Shown here in pieces: positions 49,745-59,445 of a stretch of DNA of 64,000 bases. The notes under the pieces are model-generated. The model searched no databases. It was given only the letters and a program-made list of their open reading frames with translations, and had not been told where the DNA came from. A program made the translations under genes and the position numbers. Source of the DNA: Poritiphilus flavus (GTDB lineage Bacteria > Bacteroidota > Bacteroidia > Flavobacteriales > Flavobacteriaceae); contig NZ_WXYO01000005.1 in the NCBI RefSeq assembly GCF_009901585.1, forward strand, positions 124,001 through 188,000, in the 5' to 3' direction. Position 1 is the first letter of the stretch, and every line of letters starts with the position of its first letter.

Positions 49745-50434
49745 CAGTCCTCCTTCGCTAAAGCTACGGAGGATGAATCAGTTGGCAGTTGGCAGTTCGC
49801 AGTATGCAGTAAGTATCTATTGGCACACTCAAAACCTAAAATTCAACACTTACAACTTTCAAACTTAAACTTGTACTTGAACTTGATCTTTTGTTTCTCT
49901 GCTGTTAAAATACAGTCTCAAGCATTAACTTAAGTTCGGGGAGGGGTTTAGAACCCCGGTTTCAGTGGGTAGTGCGCAGTTGGCGGTCCTCCCTCGCCAA
50001 AGCTACGGAGGATGAATCAGTTGGCAGTACTCAGTAAGCAGTATGTAGTAAGTATCTATTTGCACACCCAAAACCTAGAATCCAACACTTACAACTTTTA
50101 AACTTAAACTTGTACTTATACTTGTGCTTGAACTTTCGCTTCCCTGCTATTAAAATACAGTCTCAAGCATTAACTTAAGTTTGGGGAGGGGTTTAGAACC
50201 CCGGTTTCAGTGGGCAGTGCGCAGTTGGCAGTCTTCGTTCGCTAAAGCTACAGAGGATGAATCAGTTGGCAGTACTCAGTAAGCAGTATGTAGTAAGTAT
50301 CTATTTGCACACCCAAAACCTAAAATTCAACACTTACAACTTTTAAACTTGTACTTGTACTTGATCTTAAACTTAAACTCTATAAAGACAATCAGCAACA
50401 TATTACCTGATATCCATCAACTATCAACCATCAA
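49745..50434. repeat. Tandem ~240-bp non-coding repeat, three copies
   Basis: Copy 1 starts at 49747, copy 2 at 49986, copy 3 at 50231 (periods 239 and 245 bp); copy 3 is truncated near 50400. Each full unit has a TCCTCC-TTCGCTAAAGCTA-CGGAGGA hairpin, a run of CAGTTGGCAGT-type heptamers, an A/C-rich segment, CTTGTACTTGAACTTG hexamers, TTAAAATACAG and GGGGTTTAGAACCCCGG (49943-49957 in copy 1). Copies 2 and 3 are nearly identical, copy 1 more diverged. The frame through this block (49667-49933, reading FAKATED) is not a protein gene. Confidence 0.8.
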
Positions 50435-51409
50435 CTACTTAGGATAGAATTCCAGTAACTTCGTCTGTTCTTCGACCGCGGTCTTGAATTCGGTCTTTAA
50501 CTGTTCCACCAATGACGCGACGGATACCACATCGCTTATGGTAGCTACACCCTGCCCGGCAGACCAGATAGTTTTCCATGCCTTGGCTTCAGTATCCAGT
50601 TCCTTCCCAAAATCGATCTTGGTATCCTTTTTGAGATCCTCTTCGGTAATGCCCGCCGCTTTAAGACTGGCGGCCAGAAAATTAGCGTGAACCCCGGAGA
50701 TCGCCGCAGTATAAGTTACATCGCTGGCCCCCGCGTCAATGATCATTTGCCGGTAAGCCTCCGGAGCCTTACTCTCCTCCGCATTGATAAAGCGCGTACC
50801 CATATAGGCCAGGTCTGCACCCATTTGCAGTGCGGAAGCAATATCGCGACCAGTGCTGATGCAGCCGGAAAGTATGATGTTCTTGTCAAAGAACTCCCGT
50901 ACTTCGGCCACCAAAGTCATAGGATTAATGGTGCCTGCATGACCTCCTGCGCCAGCGGCTACAAGGATCAGACCATCCACACCAGCACCCGCGGCTTTTT
51001 GAGCGTGCCTCTTCTTGATCACATCGTGAAAAACAAGTCCGCCATAACTGTGAACCGCATTCACAACTTCTGAGACAGCACCAAGGGATGTAATGATTAG
51101 CGGAACCTGGTGCTTAACACACAATCTCAGGTCTGCTTCCAATCTGGGATTCGTTGGATGTACAATGAGGTTTACCCCGAATGGCGCCGCTTTCTTTCCG
51201 GATTCCTTTTCCCAATCAGCAAGGGCACTCTTGATTTCTATAAGCCATTCCTCAAAACCCTCACTACTGCGTTGGTTCAATGCCGGGAAGGTACCTACAA
51301 TGCCATTTTTACAACATTCAATGACCAGTTTTGGTCCGGAGATCAGGAACATGGGTGCTGCAATAGCCGGTAGCGAAAGATCTTTAATAAAGGAGGCTTT
51401 GGTGCTCAT
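50435..51409 (-). CDS. Nitronate monooxygenase family flavoprotein
   Basis: A 324-residue TIM-barrel FMN enzyme. N-terminal LPAIAAPMFLISGPKLVIECCKNG and GTFPALNQRS are class signatures; the FMN phosphate site is in VAAGAGGHAGTINPM and ILSGCISTGRDIASALQMGADLAYMGTRF, which also has the AGGHAG family motif. Nitronate monooxygenases detoxify nitronates, and many homologs have unclear substrates (2-nitropropane, enoyl-acyl-carrier-protein reductase-like). The gene is preceded by the repeat block on its 3' side and by the thioesterase promoter region on its 5' side. Confidence 0.92.
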   Translation of the reverse strand: MSTKASFIKDLSLPAIAAPMFLISGPKLVIECCKNGIVGTFPALNQRSSEGFEEWLIEIKSALADWEKESGKKAAPFGVNLIVHPTNPRLEADLRLCVKHQVPLIITSLGAVSEVVNAVHSYGGLVFHDVIKKRHAQKAAGAGVDGLILVAAGAGGHAGTINPMTLVAEVREFFDKNIILSGCISTGRDIASALQMGADLAYMGTRFINAEESKAPEAYRQMIIDAGASDVTYTAAISGVHANFLAASLKAAGITEEDLKKDTKIDFGKELDTEAKAWKTIWSAGQGVATISDVVSVASLVEQLKTEFKTAVEEQTKLLEFYPK

Positions 51410-51456
51410 AGGATGGTTTTAAATTAAAAATTACACAAAATTTTCCTGGGTTTGAC

Positions 51457-51485
51457 TTGCTTTACCCAAAACTATGGTATTTTTG
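51457..51485 (+). promoter_or_regulatory. Well-formed flavobacterial promoter
   Basis: TTG at 51457-51459 and TATTTTTG at 51478-51485 are separated by 18 bp, the best -33/-7 pair in the window. It drives the thioesterase with a 5' leader of roughly 100 nt, in which no structure was recognised. Confidence 0.65.
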
Positions 51486-51597
51486 ATAATATTATGCATG
51501 CATAGGAAAAATATTGAAGAGTAATACCCTGATTGGGATAATGAAACTCTTTTTTCTCGATCAGATCAAATAAGAAAAACCAATAAGCCTAATTAAA

Positions 51598-52080
51598 ATG
51601 TTTTTAAAGGAATTTGAAGTTCGCTGGAGCGATGTAGATGCCAACCGCCACCTGGCCAATAGTGCTTACATCAATTTTATGAGCCATACCAGAATGGCCT
51701 ATTTGTGGAAAATTGGTTTTGATCACAAAACCATGGCTGTGAATCAGATAGGGCCAGTGGTCTTTTACGAACATATGTATTATTTCAAAGAAGTTTTTCC
51801 GGGAAAGCCCATTCGCGTTTCACTTGAAGTTATGGGGGTTAGCGAAGACGGAATGTTCTTTGAATTTCACCACAATTTCTATGACAGCGAGGGACGTAAT
51901 GTGGCTCACTGCGAAATGATGGGAGCCTGGATAGATCTCAAAACCCGTAAACTCACGGGTTTGAGCGAAGAATGGCTTGAACAATTCACTGCTTTCGAAA
52001 AGCCCGAAGGCTTCCGTATCCTCACCAAAGAAGACACCCGAAGGTTCGCTAAAAGGCCAAAACACCTGACCGAAGCCTGA
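51598..52080 (+). CDS. Hotdog-fold acyl-CoA thioesterase
   Basis: A 160-residue thioesterase of the 4-hydroxybenzoyl-CoA type. N-terminal EVRWSDVDANRHLANSAYINFMSHTRMAYL carries the Asp (SDVD) that acts in this class and the NSAY helix. VVFYEHMYYFKEVFPGKPIRVSLEV and GRNVAHCEMMGAWIDLKTRKL complete the fold. Hydrolyses acyl-CoA esters; chain length not evident. Own promoter upstream. Confidence 0.9.
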   Translation: MFLKEFEVRWSDVDANRHLANSAYINFMSHTRMAYLWKIGFDHKTMAVNQIGPVVFYEHMYYFKEVFPGKPIRVSLEVMGVSEDGMFFEFHHNFYDSEGRNVAHCEMMGAWIDLKTRKLTGLSEEWLEQFTAFEKPEGFRILTKEDTRRFAKRPKHLTEA

Positions 52081-52216
52081 GGAGCATTGCCTTAAAATGA
52101 CCAAATTTTGACAAAATCCGGTTTTTAGATTCGAACCGTAGGCTTTAACTTGTCTGATTAAAGCACTGGACTAATATGTGCTGCTTTTTAATCCAATTAG
52201 ATAAACTCGTCAGACA

Positions 52217-54016
52217 ATGAGAACCAAACTCCTTCCCGCCATTTTATGTGTAATCTTTCTCCTGGTCGCAAAGCTGAATGCACAATCGGAAAACCGTCAA
52301 TACCAACCAATTATCCTGGATTTTGAGATTGAATCCACAGAGGAGACTGCCGCTGAAAACCCTTTCCTTGACTATAGACTACAACTTGAATTTAGCTTGG
52401 GAGATACCCGGTTTTCGGTACCTGGCTTTTATGCCGCAGACGGAAATGCAGCTGAATCGGCAGCTACTTCAGGAGGGGTTTGGAGAGTGATCTTTAGTCC
52501 GGACAAACCTGGTGAATGGGAGTATACCGTCTCCTTCAGAAAAGGTAAAAGCATAGCCATAGACGATGATGCTTATACCGGGCAGCCTATAGCACCACAT
52601 CACGGAAAAAAGGGAAAAATTCGGGTAGATCCTGCAGCCGGCGATGCCCTGGGTTTCGCTAAAAGTGGCCGGTTGAACTATTCCGGGAGTCGTTATTTCT
52701 ACACCCAGGATGGGAAACCCCTGCTAAAGTTTGGGGCGAACTCCCCTGAAAATTTCCTGGCGTATGAAGATATTGACGGTACCTATTCCTATGATGCCAA
52801 CAAATCCTTTTTGAAGAAATGGGAACCCCATCTGAAGGATTGGAAAAATGGGGACCCCAGTTGGCAAAACGGCAAGGGCAAAGGCATTATTGGAGCACTA
52901 AATTATTTGGCATCCAAGGGGATGAACTGCGTTTACGCGCTTACTTTGAATATTGAAGGAGATGCACGGGATGTCTGGCCGTTTCTCAGTCATGAACGAA
53001 AAGATTTCAAAAGATATGACGTGAGCAAACTCGCACAGTGGGATCTGGTTTTCTCCCATGCCGAAAAACTCGGGATCATCATGCAACTGGTCACCCAGGA
53101 AAAAGAGAACGAACTTATCCTTGACGACGGGAATACCGGAATGGAACGCAAATTGTATTACCGGGAGCTGGTAGCCAGGTTTGGGTATCACAACAATATT
53201 ATTTGGAATATGGGCGAAGAAAATGGCTCTGCTCCTTTCTGGCCACAGGGTCAGAATGACCAGCAGCGCTTTGCCATGATCCGATACCTGAAAGACCATG
53301 ACCCCTACCGCAATCCCATAGTGATACATACCATGCCCGATGAGCACGAACGCAAACCAGTATTGGATAAGTTGCTGCGTTTTGACCGCCTGGACGGCAT
53401 ATCCATGCAGATATCCAATATCAAGAATATACATCACGACATTAAAGAATGGGTAGAGCAGTCCGAGAAAGCCGAACGCCCGTGGATCATAACCATGGAC
53501 GAGATCGGGCCCTGGCATACGGGGACCAAGCCAGACGAAGATGACCCTACTCATGACATGCTGCGTAAAGAGGTGCTTTGGGGTACGCTTATGGCCGGAG
53601 GTGCTGGAGTGGAATGGTATTTTGGCTGGCTGAAACCACCCCACGACCTCAATGCCGAGGACTGGCGGAGCAGGAACAACATCTGGGAACAAACCGCTGT
53701 AGCCCATAAATTCTTTGGAGAACTTCCTTATGTGGATATGAAGAGTTCCGATCAGAAGATAGAAAGCAGGGATAATTTCTGTTTTGCAAAAGCAGGGGAA
53801 CTCTATATAGTTTACCTCAAGAACGGTGGGGTTGAGGTGCTCGATCTTGAAGACCAGGAAGGTACATTTAAGATTGAATGGTACGATCCCAGAAAGGGAG
53901 GAAAGTTGCAGCAAGGGAGTATTGTCAAAGTGAAAGCAGGTTCAAAAGTAAATCTGGGGACACCTCCGACTGATCCACTTGCAGATTGGGTGGTAAAACT
54001 TACCAGGGCAAAATAG
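52217..54016 (+). CDS. Secreted DUF5060 glycoside-hydrolase-like protein
   Basis: A 599-residue exported protein with signal peptide (about 1-22, KLNAQ). An N-terminal beta-sandwich (DUF5060, about 30-140) with KPGEWEYTVSFRKGKS, then a TIM-barrel-like catalytic domain (about 170-490) with WNMGEENGS (acid/base Glu candidate) and ITMDEIGPWHTG (nucleophile Glu candidate), and a C-terminal sandwich like the putative collagen-binding domain (YIVYLKNGGVEVLDLEDQEGTFKIEWYDPRKGG). Known relatives cut plant or algal glycans; the substrate cannot be named. Confidence 0.85.
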   Translation: MRTKLLPAILCVIFLLVAKLNAQSENRQYQPIILDFEIESTEETAAENPFLDYRLQLEFSLGDTRFSVPGFYAADGNAAESAATSGGVWRVIFSPDKPGEWEYTVSFRKGKSIAIDDDAYTGQPIAPHHGKKGKIRVDPAAGDALGFAKSGRLNYSGSRYFYTQDGKPLLKFGANSPENFLAYEDIDGTYSYDANKSFLKKWEPHLKDWKNGDPSWQNGKGKGIIGALNYLASKGMNCVYALTLNIEGDARDVWPFLSHERKDFKRYDVSKLAQWDLVFSHAEKLGIIMQLVTQEKENELILDDGNTGMERKLYYRELVARFGYHNNIIWNMGEENGSAPFWPQGQNDQQRFAMIRYLKDHDPYRNPIVIHTMPDEHERKPVLDKLLRFDRLDGISMQISNIKNIHHDIKEWVEQSEKAERPWIITMDEIGPWHTGTKPDEDDPTHDMLRKEVLWGTLMAGGAGVEWYFGWLKPPHDLNAEDWRSRNNIWEQTAVAHKFFGELPYVDMKSSDQKIESRDNFCFAKAGELYIVYLKNGGVEVLDLEDQEGTFKIEWYDPRKGGKLQQGSIVKVKAGSKVNLGTPPTDPLADWVVKLTRAK

Positions 54017-54025
54017 CCGTGTGCT

Positions 54026-54922
54026 TCAGCTGGGGCCGGGTCTTGGCCTTTTGCTGGAAAGGTATACCCCCAGCATAACCAAGGTGGCCCCCAGTATCTT
54101 CACTGTAGTCAGCTGATCCTCCCCCACGGCAACCGCGTAGAGGATCCCTATTAATGGCTGCACATAGACAAAAGCGCTGAGGGTAGAAGCCCGTAACTGG
54201 GTTAGCGCGAATATGTTGAACAAATAAGTAAAGAAAGTGGTACCTATTACCACAAAGGCAATTTTCCAGATCGCCTCAAAGGGGAGTTCTGTCCAACGGA
54301 TCTCCTGGAATTCACCCAATCCAAAAGGCAGGCAGATAAGAATACCCAGGGTGAAGAGCCACTTCATAAAGGTAAAGGGGTGGTACTTGTCTATCAGGAT
54401 CTTGGCTACTATAAGGTAAGAACCGTAGAATACCGCATTCATTACTATAAGGATGTTACCCAAGGGGATATTTGGGGCGTCAAGCCGGTTCTCCGCTCCG
54501 AAAATGATGAGGCCCAGGGCGCCGATCAATCCAATGAATATCCCTGTAACCTTGGTGCGTGTGACTTTCTCTTTGATAAAGATCGCGGAGAGGGAAAGCA
54601 CAATGATAGGTGTCAGCGTTATCAGCACCGCGCTATTGATAGGAGTGGATAGCGCCAAACCTTTAAAGAATGCCAGCATATTGAAGCCCATTCCGAGAAG
54701 GGCACACAAAAGCATTCTCAGATAATCCCTTTTCTCGATTCGTTCTTTGGGACCGAGAGGGGAAACCAACCAAAACAAGATCGCTGCACCGATCACCCTG
54801 AGAATTATGAACCCAAATGGCTTGACATAATCAGGCATAACCCCCTTGGCCACGGTATGGTTTATACCGTAGATAGTGGTGGCTCCGATAGCAGCGAATA
54901 TGGCTAGGGTTCTTCTGTTCAA
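54026..54922 (-). CDS. EamA/DMT family transporter
   Basis: A 298-residue inner membrane protein of ten hydrophobic helices in two EamA repeats (about 5-140 and 150-290). ATTIYGINHTVAKGVMPDYVKPFGFIILR and TPLSAVLI-like STPINSAVLITLTPIIVLSLSAIFI are family patterns; the second half repeats them (LRASTLSAFVYVQPLIGILYAVAVG). Exports or imports a small metabolite, unspecified. Its start overlaps the preceding arsenate-reductase-like gene (ATGA). Confidence 0.92.
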   Translation of the reverse strand: MNRRTLAIFAAIGATTIYGINHTVAKGVMPDYVKPFGFIILRVIGAAILFWLVSPLGPKERIEKRDYLRMLLCALLGMGFNMLAFFKGLALSTPINSAVLITLTPIIVLSLSAIFIKEKVTRTKVTGIFIGLIGALGLIIFGAENRLDAPNIPLGNILIVMNAVFYGSYLIVAKILIDKYHPFTFMKWLFTLGILICLPFGLGEFQEIRWTELPFEAIWKIAFVVIGTTFFTYLFNIFALTQLRASTLSAFVYVQPLIGILYAVAVGEDQLTTVKILGATLVMLGVYLSSKRPRPGPS

Positions 54923-55272
54923 GGGTGAAGGGCGGCTTTGGCTGCAGCAACCACTTTTTTGCTGTTGCCTATGAAGATCTGATCATCTATGAGAATAACG
55001 GGTCGCTTAAGGAAGGTATAATGCTCCAGGATCAGTGAAGCATAATCTTCCTCAGATAACTGTTGTTCCTTCAGATTCCTAGCCTGGTATAAGCGGGCCC
55101 GTTTGCTGAACAGCGCCTCATTACTCCCGGCCAGTGAGGCCATTTCTTTGAGTTGTGCAACCGTGATCTGCTCGGTTTTAATATCCTGAAGGACCACTCC
55201 GTCCAGGGGAGACAAATCGTTTAAGATCCTCTTGCAGGTATCACAGGTACTCAGATGGTATATTTTTTTCAT
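54919..55272 (-). CDS. ArsC/Spx-like arsenate reductase family protein
   Basis: A 117-residue thioredoxin-fold protein: KKIYHLSTCDTCKRILNDL has the CxxC of the ArsC/Spx family; the Arg of the phosphate/arsenate site is in LKRPVILIDDQIFIG. No regulatory RNA-polymerase tail beyond the fold, so it is more likely a YffB/ArsC-like oxidoreductase. It is upstream of, and overlaps by 4 bp, the EamA transporter gene; the pair may be functionally linked, but arsenic is not implied by the transporter type. Confidence 0.87.
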   Translation of the reverse strand: MKKIYHLSTCDTCKRILNDLSPLDGVVLQDIKTEQITVAQLKEMASLAGSNEALFSKRARLYQARNLKEQQLSEEDYASLILEHYTFLKRPVILIDDQIFIGNSKKVVAAAKAALHP

Positions 55273-55406
55273 AAAGCAGGGCTTAGCTATTTATTGGAAG
55301 TAAAATTGCGGGTTAACTTACCGTTACAAAGCTAGCTTTTCTTGCTGAAAAAGATTTTATAATAATGTGCTATTTTTAACATCATCTGCAAATCCGAATA
55401 ACTTTC

Positions 55407-55871
55407 ATGAACACTGACAAACTATTGGATATTTCCTCAAAGAATCAGGAGATATTCAGGGCCATCCTCCTAAAAACTCCCAGGGAAAAGCTGCTACAAG
55501 TTCCAAAGGGTTTCCGCAACAACATTTGGTGGAATATTGCCCACGCTATGGTAACCCAGCAGCTATTGATCTACGTCCGAAGCAGGCAGGAACCATTCAT
55601 ACCCCGGGAGTTGATAGAAAAATACCGAAAAGGTACGGTGCCGGACGGAAGGATTTCAGACGCAGAGGTTGAACAGCTGATCTCACTGCTTAAAACTACG
55701 GCTCCAAAGATCCTGGAAGATTACAGGAACGGCATTTTTACGACCTATGAAGAATTTACTACCTCAAGCCAGGTGGTAGTCAGTAGTGTAGAGGATGCTA
55801 TTGCTTTTAACGCCTTTCATGAAGGGCTGCATCTGGGTGCCGTTTTATCCCTTCAAAAGACCCTGGGCTGA
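55407..55871 (+). CDS. DinB family four-helix protein
   Basis: A 154-residue protein with the DinB fold: NNIWWNIAHAMVTQQLLIYVRSRQ (helix 1-2 His), and EFTTSSQVVVSSVEDAIAFNAFHEGLHLGAVLSLQK with the two C-terminal metal His of the triad. Such proteins are metal-dependent and often act in thiol or detox chemistry; most, like this one, are uncharacterised. A promoter-like TATTTTTA lies at about 55368. Convergent with the DUF3298 gene, 3 bp apart. Confidence 0.9.
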   Translation: MNTDKLLDISSKNQEIFRAILLKTPREKLLQVPKGFRNNIWWNIAHAMVTQQLLIYVRSRQEPFIPRELIEKYRKGTVPDGRISDAEVEQLISLLKTTAPKILEDYRNGIFTTYEEFTTSSQVVVSSVEDAIAFNAFHEGLHLGAVLSLQKTLG

Positions 55872-55874
55872 GGT

Positions 55875-56621
55875 TTAGGATTTGATCTTTTGGGAAAGGT
55901 ATTTTTGAACTTCTTTATAAGGCAGGGTAAGTTCAATGGGGCCGTCCGCATATGAAGCGACTTCGTATTGGTTGTAGTGTAATTGTAAGCCCTTTTCGGT
56001 AAGACCGATATTTTCGGGAAGGTAAAAGCTGTCCCTTTCAAACATAAAACCCGTGCTGTTGATGGACTGATCCGCGGGGATATCTTCCTGCTTCCGGAAC
56101 GCCCTTTCGGCGTAAAGCTGAAAATCTCCCTGATCCTTAAATAATTCCCAGTCTTCCATTTCCTTTCCCTTTTGCTTGTTGAAATTCAGAAAGGTGATGG
56201 AGCTGTACCCATGGGCACCTCCGGTAAAAAGGTAGGATTGCAATCGAATACTTAAGAGGTGGGCATCTTCAAAAGAGATTTCCGCCTCTATTCGCCCTTC
56301 CCAGGGAGTTGCTTCCTCCCCCGGGAAGCGTTTGTTCAATTCCTGGTAACCCGAGTTAAAAGACTCCATTGCCTCTTGCAAAGTTTCTGGCTCCGTTCCG
56401 TCCTCAAAGGTCAGCAATGCAATGACCTCTTCCCTCAATGAACGATTTACGGCATTCCCGATCCTTCCATTATCAAGGGCTTCAGGCAGGTCAATAGAGA
56501 CCTGCGCGCAGTCTATACAATCTTCCATTGAAAGATGCAGGGGTTGAAATGTAAGTTTGTCCTCCTTTTTACAACTTAGAAGAAGCAAAAACAGAAGCAG
56601 GCAGATGAAGGGGGATCTCAT
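55875..56621 (-). CDS. DUF4163/DUF3298 lipoprotein
   Basis: A 248-residue lipoprotein with lipobox LLLSC (about residue 17). DUF4163 (about 40-120; CAQVSIDLPEALDN) and DUF3298 (about 125-245; SYLFTGGAHGYSSITFLNFNKQKG, YASYADGPIELTLP-like VASYADGPIELTLPY) are in the normal order. Related extracellular domains occur in anti-sigma factor RsiV and bind lysozyme or peptidoglycan. ATG 56621 replaces a 9-codon upstream extension. Confidence 0.85.
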   Translation of the reverse strand: MRSPFICLLLFLLLLSCKKEDKLTFQPLHLSMEDCIDCAQVSIDLPEALDNGRIGNAVNRSLREEVIALLTFEDGTEPETLQEAMESFNSGYQELNKRFPGEEATPWEGRIEAEISFEDAHLLSIRLQSYLFTGGAHGYSSITFLNFNKQKGKEMEDWELFKDQGDFQLYAERAFRKQEDIPADQSINSTGFMFERDSFYLPENIGLTEKGLQLHYNQYEVASYADGPIELTLPYKEVQKYLSQKIKS

Positions 56622-56666
56622 TGAGAATTCAATTGGTTCACAATACAAAACTACAATTTCATTTCA

Positions 56667-56697
56667 TTGGATTCTCTAAAAGATAACGATACATTTG
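56667..56697 (+). promoter_or_regulatory. Promoter of the trans-sulfuration gene
   Basis: TTG at 56667-56669 and TACATTTG at 56690-56697 with a 20-bp spacer, a good flavobacterial promoter 18 bp before ATG 56716. Confidence 0.55.
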
Positions 56698-56715
56698 CTG
56701 AACTAATTATATGCC

Positions 56716-57870
56716 ATGAGCGAAAAAAAATTACGATTCAATTCTAAGACAATTCACGGGGGGCAACAGCCAGATAAAGCCTATGGAGCTGTAATGCCAC
56801 CTATCTATCAAACGTCAACATACGCCCAGACTACGCCGGGTGGCCACCAGGGATACGAGTATTCCAGGAGTGGGAATCCTACGCGTTCCGCTCTTGAAAG
56901 TGCGTTGGCAAGTATTGAGAACGGGAATTACGGACTGGCCTTTGCCAGCGGCCTTTCTGCGATGGATGCCGTAATCAAACTCTTAAACCCGGGTGATGAG
57001 GTGGTGTCTACCAACGATCTTTACGGTGGGAGCTACCGACTCTTCCGGCAGGTTTTTGAAAAATACGGGATCCGATTCCACTTTGTGGGAATGGAAGATG
57101 TGGCAAGGATAGCTGAAAAGATCAATGATAATACAAAGTTGATCTGGGTGGAAACCCCAACCAATCCCATGATGAATGTGGTAGATCTCAAAGCCATAGC
57201 AGCCCTGGCTAAGTCTAAAAAGCTCTTACTGGCCGTAGACAATACCTTTGCTACTCCCTATCTGCAGCAACCCCTGGATATGGGGGCGGATATCGTAATG
57301 CACTCCGCGACCAAGTACCTGGGAGGGCACAGCGATGTGGTAGCCGGCGCTCTTGTAGTTAAGGACAAGGAACTTGCAGATCAACTCTATTTTTTGCAGA
57401 ATGCCAGTGGTGCGGTCTTGGGTCCTATGGACAGCTTTTTGGTGCTAAGAGGAATAAAGACCTTACACGTACGCATGCAGAGGCATTGTGAGAACGGGGA
57501 GGCTGTTGCCAGATTCCTTGCTGCTCATCCGGCAATAGAAAAAGTGTATTGGCCCGGATTTGAAGACCATCCAAATCACGATGTTGCCAAAGCGCAGATG
57601 CGTGGTTTTGGTGGGATGATCTCTTTTATCCCCAAAGGAGGCAGTTATGAGAAAGCGGTTGAGATTGTGGAAAATCTAAAGGTATTTACCCTGGCGGAAT
57701 CCCTTGGAGGTGTTGAAAGCCTTGCAGGGCATCCGGCAAGTATGACCCATGCGAGTATCCCGAAGGAAGAGCGTGAAAAAAGCGGGGTGGTAGATGCGCT
57801 TATTCGACTCAGTGTGGGAATTGAGGATGAAGCAGACCTAATAGCAGATCTGGAAGCCGCTCTAAAATAA
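56716..57870 (+). CDS. metB: Cystathionine gamma-synthase/lyase family enzyme
   Basis: A 384-residue PLP-dependent Cys/Met metabolism enzyme. PLP lysine in HSATKYLGGHSDVVAGA; YEYSRSGNPTRSALESALASIENG is the family signature; AGHPASMTHASIPKEEREKSGVVDALIRLSVGIEDEADLIADL closes it. The sequence alone cannot separate cystathionine gamma-synthase, gamma-lyase or O-succinylhomoserine sulfhydrylase; metB is the usual label in Bacteroidota. Monocistronic, with its own promoter. Confidence 0.92.
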   Translation: MSEKKLRFNSKTIHGGQQPDKAYGAVMPPIYQTSTYAQTTPGGHQGYEYSRSGNPTRSALESALASIENGNYGLAFASGLSAMDAVIKLLNPGDEVVSTNDLYGGSYRLFRQVFEKYGIRFHFVGMEDVARIAEKINDNTKLIWVETPTNPMMNVVDLKAIAALAKSKKLLLAVDNTFATPYLQQPLDMGADIVMHSATKYLGGHSDVVAGALVVKDKELADQLYFLQNASGAVLGPMDSFLVLRGIKTLHVRMQRHCENGEAVARFLAAHPAIEKVYWPGFEDHPNHDVAKAQMRGFGGMISFIPKGGSYEKAVEIVENLKVFTLAESLGGVESLAGHPASMTHASIPKEEREKSGVVDALIRLSVGIEDEADLIADLEAALK

Positions 57871-57919
57871 TTTTTTAGTGAATTTTCAAAAAAGGCAGGG
57901 TTAAATTATTAAAATACCA

Positions 57920-57927
57920 TAATTTTG
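57920..57927 (+). promoter_or_regulatory. -7 box of gdhA
   Basis: TAATTTTG fits TAnnTTTG and lies 44 bp upstream of the gdhA ATG. No -33 TTG found at 17-23 bp. Confidence 0.45.
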
Positions 57928-57961
57928 CGCCTAAATTTCTAATTCAATAATTTCACGCTAA

Positions 57962-59323
<1,362 letters not shown>

Positions 59324-59325
59324 AG

Positions 59326-59404
59326 AGTAAACAGTAAACAGTGGACAGTAGTCAGAAGTAATTACCGTCCCCACTGTTCACTGTTCACCGTTTACTGATT
59401 ACTA
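59326..59404. repeat. Inverted heptamer repeat between gdhA and recO
   Basis: Left arm AGTAAACAGTAAACAGTGGACAGT (59326-59349), right arm ACTGTTCACTGTTCACCGTTTACTGATTACT (59372-59402), the same RAWCAGT heptamers as at 46170 but in opposite orientations, so the RNA can fold into a long hairpin. No T run follows, so it is not a classic terminator. Confidence 0.65.
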
Positions 59405-59445
59405 GTAAAAATCGGTCTATCTTTACAGCATCCTAAGTGCCAGGC

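Noticed and set aside
49667-49933. An 88-residue frame reading FAKATED
   Set aside because: It runs from the end of the flavoprotein into a tandem non-coding repeat; the FAKATED string is a signature of such repeats, not a protein.
52898-53914. A 338-residue open frame on the minus strand
   Set aside because: It lies entirely inside and antisense to the glycoside-hydrolase-like gene, has no signal or motif, and its composition follows that of the sense gene.
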